Under the pieces are notes generated by a model. It worked only from the letters and a program-made list of their open reading frames with translations. It was not told the origin of the DNA and searched no databases. Shown piece after piece: positions 14,437 to 20,206 of a stretch of DNA of 20,206 bases. Positions within the stretch are counted from its first letter, which is position 1, and every line of letters begins with the position of its first letter. The position numbers and the translations under genes were made by a program. The DNA lies in the NCBI GenBank assembly GCA_037384225.1, contig JARROD010000112.1, positions 1 through 20,206 on the forward strand, read 5' to 3'. This stretch comes from JARROD01 sp037384225 (GTDB taxonomy: Bacteria > Pseudomonadota > Gammaproteobacteria > Pseudomonadales > Cellvibrionaceae).

Positions 14437-15453
14437 ATGTTTCGGGTTTTAGCGCAGGTCGATCTACAGCCATATAATACCCTGGCGGTGCCCGCAAAAG
14501 CGGCATGGTTTGCTGAAATCCACAGTCGGGAAGAGTTACTGATGGCACTGCGCTGGCGGCGGGAGCGATGTCTGCCTCTACTGGTGCTGGGGGGCGGAAG
14601 TAACATCGTGTTGGCGGCCGACTTCCCTGGCCTGGTATTGAAAATTTCACTGTTGGGGCTGAGTGTTGTCGCCGAGGACGCTCATTCGGTCTGGCTTAAA
14701 GCCGGTGCCGGTGAGAATTGGCATAAATTGGTGTTGCAATGCCTGAGACGCCGTAACTGGGGGCTGGAAAACCTGTCGCTGATTCCGGGGTCAGTAGGCG
14801 CGGCGCCGGTGCAGAATATCGGCGCCTACGGGGTAGAGCTGCGGGATGTATTCTGGGAGTTGGAAGCTGTCGATATAGACTCCAGCGCCACCTTGACCCT
14901 GGACCGGCAGTCCTGTGAATTCGGCTATCGCGACAGTGTGTTCAAACGCAGTCTCAAAGACCGCTGTATTATTACGGCGGTGACGCTAAAACTGGACAAG
15001 CAACCGCGCTTAAACCTCAGTTACCCCGGGTTGCGCGAAGCGCTGGAGGAAACCGGCTGCCCGGCTTCCCCACAACTGATCAGTGAGCTGGTGTGCCGTA
15101 TGCGCAGTGCCAAACTACCGGCCCCGGAGGAGGTACCCAATGTGGGCAGTTTTTTCAAAAATCCGCTCGTCGATCTGTCGACCCATAGTCGGTTGCTGGA
15201 ACAGTACCCCGATCTGGTGGCTTATCCCGTGCCCCCCTCGCGGGTAAAGCTGGCCGCGGGCTGGCTGATAGAGCAGGCCGGCTGGCGTGGCGCGGGAGAT
15301 GGAGTGGCTGTCCACGAGCACCAAGCGTTGGTGCTGGTAAACCCCGGCCGTTGCGGCGGTGAGCGGGTATTGGAATTGGCGGCTGCAATTTGTGGCTCCG
15401 TGCGCAGTAAATTTAGCGTAGAATTGGAGCTGGAACCCCGGGTGTATCCCTGA
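14437..15453 (+). CDS. murB: UDP-N-acetylenolpyruvoylglucosamine reductase MurB
   Basis: 338 residues, type I MurB as in E. coli. It reduces UDP-GlcNAc-enolpyruvate to UDP-MurNAc with NADPH and FAD, the second committed step of peptidoglycan synthesis. FAD-binding GGGSN is at 52-56 and IPGSVGAAPVQNIGAYG at about 114-130; the catalytic set is visible as Tyr164-Arg165 (GYRDS), Ser238 (NVGSFFKNP) and a C-terminal Glu in ELELEPRV (Glu331 or Glu333). The type I insertion with KLPAPEEVPN is present. ATG start at 14437, 9 bp after the phosphatase stop, so the two are probably co-transcribed. In pseudomonads rne lies nearby; here the next gene is an AlkB-type dioxygenase instead. Confidence 0.95.
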   Translation: MFRVLAQVDLQPYNTLAVPAKAAWFAEIHSREELLMALRWRRERCLPLLVLGGGSNIVLAADFPGLVLKISLLGLSVVAEDAHSVWLKAGAGENWHKLVLQCLRRRNWGLENLSLIPGSVGAAPVQNIGAYGVELRDVFWELEAVDIDSSATLTLDRQSCEFGYRDSVFKRSLKDRCIITAVTLKLDKQPRLNLSYPGLREALEETGCPASPQLISELVCRMRSAKLPAPEEVPNVGSFFKNPLVDLSTHSRLLEQYPDLVAYPVPPSRVKLAAGWLIEQAGWRGAGDGVAVHEHQALVLVNPGRCGGERVLELAAAICGSVRSKFSVELELEPRVYP

Positions 15454-15539
15454 CGGGTTTGTGGCGATACATATATCTGTAAATCGGGCCCCTATGATCG
15501 GGGTGTGATTTTCTTTCTTGATGAGAATACTAAACTCAA

Positions 15540-16184
15540 ATGCAAGAAACTTTATTTCAAACTCCGGATGTCATGGGGTCAAAAGCAGAGAAAATATATC
15601 TGCCTGGCGGCGAAATAGCCCTTTATCGAAACTGGATGCACAGGGATGAAGCCTCGGTAAGCTTTGAGAAATTGAGCACAGAGTTGGCTTGGGAACAATC
15701 CATCGTGCAGATTCACGGTCGCAAGGTACTGATTCCCCGCCTCAACGCCTGGTATGGCGATCCCGGCGCTGAGTACGGTTACTCGGGCATCAGACTAAAG
15801 CCTCGCATGTGGACTTCGACCCTGGAGGCTGTCAAATTCAAAGTGGAAGCCACTGTTGCGAGTGAATTTAACAGTGTGTTGGCCAATCTCTATCGCGATG
15901 GGCGCGACAGTGTTTCCTGGCACAGTGACGATGAAATCGAACTGGGGACAAACCCGATTATTGCCTCGGTCAGTCTGGGAGCGCAGCGGCGGTTTGTGTT
16001 GAAACACCGCCGTCGCAAAAACCTCGCCAAACTCGAATTGTGGTTGCCCCACGGCTCGTTGTTATTGATGACTGGCGCTACGCAGCACAATTGGTACCAC
16101 CAACTGCCAAAAACCACCAGACCGGTGCAACCGAGAATTAACCTTACCTTTCGCAATATACAACGGGCTAGCCCTCTGCCGTGA
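15540..16184 (+). CDS. AlkB-type alpha-ketoglutarate-dependent dioxygenase
   Basis: 214 residues. The 2OG-Fe(II) dioxygenase fold is shown by WHSDDE (His128, Asp130), a distal WYHQLPKT (His187) and RINLTFR, which together give the iron-binding H-x-D...H triad and the R-x5-R that binds 2-oxoglutarate and substrate. PRLNAWYGDPGAEYGYSGI and NLYRDGRDSVSWHSDDE resemble the ALKBH2/ALKBH3 type more than E. coli AlkB. These enzymes remove methyl groups from N1-methyladenine and N3-methylcytosine in DNA or RNA by oxidation. The gene stands alone between murB and gacA with its own gaps on both sides, so it probably has its own promoter. Ribosome site before ATG 15540 is weak. No ada gene is adjacent. 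Confidence 0.9.
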   Translation: MQETLFQTPDVMGSKAEKIYLPGGEIALYRNWMHRDEASVSFEKLSTELAWEQSIVQIHGRKVLIPRLNAWYGDPGAEYGYSGIRLKPRMWTSTLEAVKFKVEATVASEFNSVLANLYRDGRDSVSWHSDDEIELGTNPIIASVSLGAQRRFVLKHRRRKNLAKLELWLPHGSLLLMTGATQHNWYHQLPKTTRPVQPRINLTFRNIQRASPLP

Positions 16185-16257
16185 CAAGACTGTAAGGGGA
16201 TGGTAAATTGGGCTGATGACTTGGTGCAAACGCCGATTGATAACATGCCATCGTTGT

Positions 16258-16304
16258 TTTTATAAAACGCTTTTATAAAATGCTTTATAAATAATTTTAT
16301 GAAA
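16258..16304. repeat. 13-bp-spaced TTTTATAAAA repeats upstream of gacA
   Basis: TTTTATAAAA occurs at 16258-16267 and 16271-16280, and a degenerate TTTATAAATA at 16284, all 13 bp apart, followed by TTTTATGAAA at 16295-16304. Each full unit is self-complementary. The run is the most AT-rich stretch nearby, 35 bp before the gacA start, and may be a promoter or protein-binding array. Confidence 0.6.
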
Positions 16305-16338
16305 CAGGGTTGGCGTTGGTGCCCTTGGAGTATCTGTT

Positions 16339-16989
16339 GTGATTAAGATTCTGGTTGTTGATGACCATGATTTAGTGCGTATGGGAATTGTCCGTATGCT
16401 GACGGATGTTGAAGGTTTCGAGGTGGTTGGCGATGCGAAATGCGGGGAAGATGGTATCAGGTTGGCGCGAATCGTCTCTCCTGATATAGTCCTTATGGAT
16501 GTCAAAATGCCTGGAATGGGAGGCTTGGAAGCGACAAAAAAACTCCTGGCCTTGCCACTGAATATCAAAATTGTGGCGGTGACAGCGTACGAAGATGACC
16601 TTTATCCCAATCGCTTGCTTCAGGCCGGCGCTAGGGGGTATGTCACCAAAGGGGCCGGGTTGGATGAAATGATCAACGCAATAGAAGCTGTTTACAACGG
16701 CGATCTTTATATGAGCAATGAATTGGCTCAACAATTAGCGCTTAAAAATTATTCAAACAATAAAAACATTTCACCCTTTGAAAGACTTTCAGAGCGGGAA
16801 CTGCAAACCGCGATCCTTATCTCCAATGGACAGAAGGTGCAGGAAATTGCCGATACCTTTTGCGTTTCTCCAAAAACCATCAACAGTTATCGCTATCGTA
16901 TTTTTGAAAAACTCAAAATCCACAGCGATGTAGAGTTGGCTTTGCTGGCGATAAAGCACAATATTCTGGATGTCGGGTCGATGAAGTAG
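16339..16989 (+). CDS. gacA: LuxR/NarL-family response regulator GacA (UvrY)
   Basis: 216 residues. The receiver domain (1-120) has the acidic pocket Asp8-Asp9, phospho-acceptor Asp54 (VLMDVKMPG), Thr82 (VAVTAYE) and Lys104. A LuxR-type helix-turn-helix follows (about 148-210, LSERELQTAILISNGQKVQEIADTFCVSPKTINSYRYRIFEKL). GacA/UvrY is the DNA-binding partner of the GacS/BarA kinase and activates small RNAs that titrate CsrA/RsmA, controlling secondary metabolism, biofilm and carbon flux. The start is GTG 16339 with GGAG (16327-16330) eight bases upstream. Its position just before uvrC is diagnostic for this regulator. The 13-bp-spaced AT-rich repeats lie in its upstream region. Confidence 0.93.
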   Translation: MIKILVVDDHDLVRMGIVRMLTDVEGFEVVGDAKCGEDGIRLARIVSPDIVLMDVKMPGMGGLEATKKLLALPLNIKIVAVTAYEDDLYPNRLLQAGARGYVTKGAGLDEMINAIEAVYNGDLYMSNELAQQLALKNYSNNKNISPFERLSERELQTAILISNGQKVQEIADTFCVSPKTINSYRYRIFEKLKIHSDVELALLAIKHNILDVGSMK

Positions 16990-17004
16990 GCGTGAGGGGC
17001 AGGA

Positions 17005-17013
17005 TGTTATAAT
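17005..17013 (+). promoter_or_regulatory. Extended -10 promoter candidate before uvrC
   Basis: TGTTATAAT gives TGn followed by a perfect TATAAT (17008-17013) in the 48-bp gap between gacA and uvrC. No good -35 box is seen 17 bp upstream, which suits an extended -10 promoter. Transcription would begin near 17020, about 18 nt before uvrC. Confidence 0.45.
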
Positions 17014-17037
17014 GCCTTTTTTTGCTGACATTCCACT

Positions 17038-18879
17038 ATGAGTAAAGCGGCCGACACACCTCAAGATTTCGACTACAAAACATTTTTAAAATCGCTGACG
17101 CATCATCCCGGCATTTACCAAATGTTTGATGTGGGTGGCAGTATTCTGTATGTCGGTAAGGCGAAAAGCCTCAAAAACCGAGTTGCAAGTTATTTTCGCC
17201 AATCCGGTTTAACCACCAAAACCGCCGCCCTGGTAGCCAGGATTCACCATATTCAAGTGACAGTCACGCCCAGTGAATCCGAAGCGTTGATGCTGGAACA
17301 AAACCTTATCAAAGCACAACGCCCGCCCTTCAATATTCTTTTACGTGATGATAAATCCTATCCCTATATCCTTGTCTCCTCGGGGGAAGACTTTCCGCGG
17401 ATCGGGCTGCATCGTGGCGCGAAAAAGCGGCGCGGAAACTATTACGGACCCTATCCCAATGTCGGCGCGGTTCGCGAGAGTTTGAATTTTCTGCAGAAAG
17501 TTTTTCAGGTGCGACAGTGCGATGACAGTGTGTTTCGCAATCGCACCAGGCCCTGTCTTCAATATCAGATTAAGCGCTGTACCGGCCCCTGTGTCGGCTT
17601 GGTTTCGCCGTCGGATTATCAGCAGGACGTGCGCCATACCGAAATGTTTTTACAGGGTAAAAACCGGGATCTCATCAACGAGTTGGCCGATACCATGGAA
17701 GGTTTGTCAGCCAGCCTTGAGTTTGAGCAGGCGGCCGTTTACCGCGACCGGATTGCGGCTTTGAGAACGCTGCAATCGCAGCAGATTATCGAAGAGGGCA
17801 GTGGCAGCCTGGACGTTGTCGCCGTCGCCAGGGAGGCAGCAGTCGCTTGCGTGCATGTGCTGTACATCCGCCAGGGGCGAATTCTCGGCAGTAAAAGTTA
17901 CTTTCAACGTGAAAAACTGGCGGAGCGGGAAGGGGATGTTTTGTCGGAGTTCCTGCCGCAGTTTTATCTGAGCCGCGACCGGGAAACACCACGCGAGGTG
18001 ATTGTCAGCCACGCGGTGGAGGATGCCGAGGTGATCGCCGAGGCGATTCGCCTGCAATGTAAAAAGGCTGTGAATTTCAACGCTAGTGTACGGGGTCACC
18101 GGGCCAAATGGCTGCAACTGGCCCTGAGTACAGCGCGGCAGAACCTGACGGCACACCTGGCCAGCAAGGAATCGGTATTCCGCCGTTATGAGCGACTGCA
18201 GGAAGTGCTGAAGTTAGAGGAAATTCCCAAACGCCTGGAGTGTTTTGATATAAGCCACAGTAGCGGTGAATTGACTGTGGCCTCCTGTGTGGTATTTGAT
18301 CAAAACGGTCCGCTAAAATCCGATTATCGACGTTTTAATATAGAAGATATCACCCCCGGAGATGATTATGCTGCAATGGAACAGGCGTTAACCCGTCGCT
18401 ATACCCGAATTCAGAAAGGCGAGGGGCGATTGCCGGATATACTGTTTATAGACGGTGGCAAAGGGCAGCTGGCCAAGGCCGAAGCCGTGTTGGCTGAACT
18501 GGGTGTCAACGACGTATCACTGGTTGGGGTCGCCAAGGGGACAACCCGCAAGGCGGGATTCGAAACCTTATATGTCGGTGAACAGCAGCGCGAAATGGCG
18601 CTCGATTCCGATTCACCGGCCTTGCACTTGATACAACAGCTGCGCGATGAGGCGCACCGTTTCGCTGTCACGGGTCATAAACAGCGTCGCGATAAACGCC
18701 GCCGCACCTCGACCCTGGAAGATATTCCCGGCGTGGGTCCCAAGCGCAGGCGTGAACTATTGCGACACTTCGGCGGCCTCCAGGAAGTCGTGCGCGCCAG
18801 TGCCTCGGAATTGGCAAAGGTACCGACAATCAGTAAAAAAATGGCTGAAGATATTTACAGTGCGCTGCACAGCGGGTAA
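17038..18879 (+). CDS. uvrC: Excinuclease ABC subunit C (UvrC)
   Basis: 613 residues, like E. coli UvrC (610). It makes both incisions around a lesion in the UvrABC nucleotide-excision-repair complex. Domains: GIY-YIG nuclease (about 20-100; GIY 25-27, YVG 38-40, Arg48, Glu87) for the 3' cut; a Cys-rich linker (CLQYQIKRCTGPCVG); a UvrB-binding UVR helix pair (about 215-250); an RNase H-like nuclease for the 5' cut with Asp404 (ECFDISHSSGE), Asp442/443 (PGDDYAAM), Asp472 (FIDGGKGQL) and His540 (DEAHRFAV); and two helix-hairpin-helix motifs (about 562-612, IPGVGPKRRRELLRHFGG). All catalytic residues are intact. ATG start at 17038 without a clear ribosome site. It follows gacA by 48 bp and precedes pgsA by 67 bp. 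Confidence 0.96.
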   Translation: MSKAADTPQDFDYKTFLKSLTHHPGIYQMFDVGGSILYVGKAKSLKNRVASYFRQSGLTTKTAALVARIHHIQVTVTPSESEALMLEQNLIKAQRPPFNILLRDDKSYPYILVSSGEDFPRIGLHRGAKKRRGNYYGPYPNVGAVRESLNFLQKVFQVRQCDDSVFRNRTRPCLQYQIKRCTGPCVGLVSPSDYQQDVRHTEMFLQGKNRDLINELADTMEGLSASLEFEQAAVYRDRIAALRTLQSQQIIEEGSGSLDVVAVAREAAVACVHVLYIRQGRILGSKSYFQREKLAEREGDVLSEFLPQFYLSRDRETPREVIVSHAVEDAEVIAEAIRLQCKKAVNFNASVRGHRAKWLQLALSTARQNLTAHLASKESVFRRYERLQEVLKLEEIPKRLECFDISHSSGELTVASCVVFDQNGPLKSDYRRFNIEDITPGDDYAAMEQALTRRYTRIQKGEGRLPDILFIDGGKGQLAKAEAVLAELGVNDVSLVGVAKGTTRKAGFETLYVGEQQREMALDSDSPALHLIQQLRDEAHRFAVTGHKQRRDKRRRTSTLEDIPGVGPKRRRELLRHFGGLQEVVRASASELAKVPTISKKMAEDIYSALHSG

Positions 18880-18946
18880 TTTGCGGTCTTTCAAGCCACT
18901 GTGCAGGTGGCAGCAGTACAGTAGGAAACGGGAAAACACCCCAATT

Positions 18947-19507
18947 ATGACGTTAGCCAATCAATTAACTCTTCTCCGCATTGCTTTGATACCACTGTTG
19001 GTGGTGGTATTTTATTTGCCTTACCGCTGGAGCTATCCGGTTTCAGCATTAATCTTTTCGGTGGCGGCACTCACAGACTGGCTCGATGGTTACATTGCCC
19101 GCAAATACGACCAGTCGACACCCTTTGGCGCTTTCCTCGATCCGGTAGCGGACAAACTGATGGTGGTGGTGGCGCTGGTGCTGCTGGTGGAGGCCCACGC
19201 ATCTCCCTGGTTTGCGGTACCGGCGGTGGTGATCGTGGGGCGGGAAATCGTCATATCGGCGCTGCGGGAGTGGATGGCCGAACTGGGCAAGCGCGCCAGC
19301 GTTGCCGTGTCTTTTGTCGGCAAGATAAAGACCACTGTGCAAATGGTGGCCATCATTGTACTTTTGGGTGTCCGCCCTGAAGCGGGTTCATTTCCTACCA
19401 CCCTGGGTTATGTTCTTTTATATGTAGCCGCATCGCTCACTTTATGGTCGATGGTGGTTTATCTCAAGGCAGCCTGGCCGGATTTGATGGTCGCTAGCAA
19501 AAAATGA
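18947..19507 (+). CDS. pgsA: CDP-diacylglycerol-glycerol-3-phosphate 3-phosphatidyltransferase PgsA
   Basis: 186 residues, standard length. It transfers glycerol-3-phosphate to CDP-diacylglycerol at the inner membrane, giving phosphatidylglycerophosphate, the first step to phosphatidylglycerol and cardiolipin. The CDP-alcohol phosphotransferase signature D-x2-DG-x2-AR-x8-G-x3-D-x3-D is complete (Asp44, Asp47, Gly48, Ala51, Arg52, Gly61, Asp65, Asp69). There are several membrane helices. ATG 18947 is chosen because MTLANQLTLLRI is the usual N-terminus; the frame is open far upstream into uvrC, but that part is a shadow of uvrC. The order uvrC-pgsA-tRNA is conserved in gammaproteobacteria. Confidence 0.95.
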   Translation: MTLANQLTLLRIALIPLLVVVFYLPYRWSYPVSALIFSVAALTDWLDGYIARKYDQSTPFGAFLDPVADKLMVVVALVLLVEAHASPWFAVPAVVIVGREIVISALREWMAELGKRASVAVSFVGKIKTTVQMVAIIVLLGVRPEAGSFPTTLGYVLLYVAASLTLWSMVVYLKAAWPDLMVASKK

Positions 19508-19518
19508 CTAAATAGCGC

Positions 19519-19546
19519 TTGACTCTTGCAGGTGAGTCCATAGAAT
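19519..19546 (+). promoter_or_regulatory. Predicted tRNA-Cys promoter
   Basis: TTGACT (19519-19524) and TAGAAT (19541-19546) are 16 bp apart, with a GC-rich discriminator (AGCGGCC) after the -10 box, as is usual for stable-RNA promoters under stringent control. The start would be near 19553, about 17 nt before the mature tRNA. Confidence 0.65.
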
Positions 19547-19569
19547 AGCGGCCTATTCCGGCTTCTAGT

Positions 19570-19643
19570 GGCCAGGTGGCAGAGTGGTTATGCAGCGGAC
19601 TGCAACTCCGTGTACGCCGGTTCGATTCCGACCCTGGCCTCCA
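19570..19643 (+). tRNA. tRNA-Cys (anticodon GCA)
   Basis: A full cloverleaf of 74 nt with encoded CCA: acceptor GGCCAGG/CCTGGCC, D stem GCA/TGC, anticodon stem GCGGA/TCCGT with loop CTGCAAC (anticodon GCA), variable loop GTAC, T arm GCCGG-TTCGATT-CCGAC, discriminator T, then CCA. T at the discriminator position (U73) is the main identity element for cysteinyl-tRNA synthetase. The T stem has one C-A mismatch (positions 50-64). It follows pgsA, where pseudomonads carry tRNA-Gly, -Cys and -Leu; only Cys is seen here. Confidence 0.96.
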
Positions 19644-19701
19644 TTAGAAAACCCAGCAACGGCGGGGGCAAGCGGGAAGTTTAGCATTTCCTAAATCGTC
19701 C

Positions 19702-19747
19702 AAATAACCACCTTTGAAAAAATAATGAAAATATACAGTGGTTATTT
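19702..19747. repeat. 10-bp inverted repeat flanking the end of the recombinase-like frame
   Basis: AAATAACCAC (19702-19711) and GTGGTTATTT (19738-19747) are exact inverse complements around a 26-nt AT-rich loop. The right arm covers the stop codon (19742-19744) of the minus-strand frame. It may act as a terminator for that gene, a binding site, or a relic of recombination next to the tRNA. Confidence 0.5.
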
Positions 19748-20059
19748 ATCCCGCGGCTGAGCGAGCCGATTCCGCGTTTCCACAGCACGCTCAACTACCT
19801 GTTCGTAGTACTTTTGCATCACCGCGCCATGAGCATCTTTATTGACCCCCGGGTCGTCCGCTAGCGATTTTTTCCGGATATCTTTGAATTGGAACGCCCC
19901 TTTGGGGTAACCGGCCAGAGGCACATTTGCAGTCCACTGTCGGCTAATATGCACTGAGGAGACCCTCTCCTGGCGCCACATTTTTAACCCCATGTACCGC
20001 GGATAGATACACGCCCGGTACCGCGCAGCCTTCAGATAACTAGAAAATCCTTCGTTCAA
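19742..20059 (-). pseudogene. Possible C-terminal remnant of a tyrosine recombinase (integrase)
   Basis: 105 residues from TTG 20059; the frame is open, without another good start, to about 20125. I do not recognise it with certainty. The C-terminal 55 residues (AFQFKDIRKKSLADDP, then KDAHGAVMQKYYEQ) line up by eye with the end of phage-type integrases: F-x-x-DIR (box II arginine), a His before Gly, and a Tyr pair 7-8 residues later. The His that normally precedes D-x-R is Lys here, and the usual 300 or more residues are missing. In another frame an ATG at 20129 with AGGAA upstream begins a 29-codon frame that ends inside this region, consistent with a frameshifted, decayed gene. The position 98 bp from a tRNA gene supports an integrase origin. 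A small functional orphan protein is the alternative. Confidence 0.4.
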
Positions 20060-20206
20060 GCGCCTTGCCAGACGGGCGATGGAACACCGAGAACGTAAAG
20101 TTAGGCCCTGGTAAGCACCATTGATTCATACTCTATTTCCTAGGCTAATAGAGTAGGAACCCAAATGCTTTAGCCCACAACATCAAACTGCGGGTTAAAA
20201 GTTAAC

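Noticed and set aside
15488..15520. CCCC/GGGG hairpin followed by T-rich sequence after murB
   Set aside because: The stem is only four pairs and the T-run is broken by other bases, so terminator function cannot be supported.
18647..18946. Long N-terminal extension of pgsA into uvrC
   Set aside because: The extra 100 codons are the shifted frame of the uvrC helix-hairpin-helix region; PgsA homologues begin at the MTLANQLTLLRI of ATG 18947.
1..20206. CRISPR arrays, complete insertion sequences, rRNA genes or an origin
   Set aside because: No regularly spaced direct repeats, intact transposase frames, rRNA-like sequence or DnaA-box cluster were seen on reading both strands.

Overview
This window comes from a gammaproteobacterial chromosome, most likely a marine relative of the Pseudomonas/Cellvibrionales group. 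The evidence is gene order: lolD-lolE, a DUF2062 gene, comEC, exbB, exbD, lpxK, kdsB, a low-molecular-weight phosphatase gene and murB follow the arrangement known from pseudomonads, and gacA-uvrC-pgsA-tRNA is a second conserved gammaproteobacterial block. All protein-level identifications come from motif reading; no database search was possible.

Layout: 1-2024 holds the end of a lipoprotein-release operon (lolD, lolE) and a convergent DUF2062 membrane protein. 2025-7786 looks like an insertion into the conserved block: a GntR/FCD regulator with a promoter bracketed by two near-identical operators, a broken prpB, intact prpC and prpD, and an oppositely oriented gene of unknown function. 7978-15453 is the envelope/DNA-uptake block comEC-exbB-exbD-lpxK-kdsB-LMW phosphatase-murB. 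15540-16184 is an AlkB-type dioxygenase. 16339-19643 is gacA-uvrC-pgsA-tRNA-Cys. The right edge (19742 to about 20125, minus strand) holds a short open frame that resembles the C-terminal end of a tyrosine recombinase beside the tRNA gene.

How the genes work together: PrpC condenses propionyl-CoA with oxaloacetate to 2-methylcitrate and PrpD dehydrates it. PrpB should cleave the resulting methylisocitrate, but here prpB has lost about 73 bp including its metal-binding active-site segment, so the locus cannot complete the methylcitrate cycle by itself. The lpxK, kdsB and murB genes serve lipid A, Kdo and peptidoglycan synthesis, and LolDE serves lipoprotein export.

Most unusual signals: (1) a 164-bp inverted-repeat element between prpC and prpD that folds as a 58-position rod, in which all seven transition-type mismatches are G-U pairs in the sense RNA; (2) a different 221-bp branched palindrome whose first bases supply the stop codon of kdsB, and whose removal restores a reading frame five codons longer; (3) the prpB deletion; (4) the two in-phase operators around the GntR promoter; (5) the recombinase remnant by tRNA-Cys.
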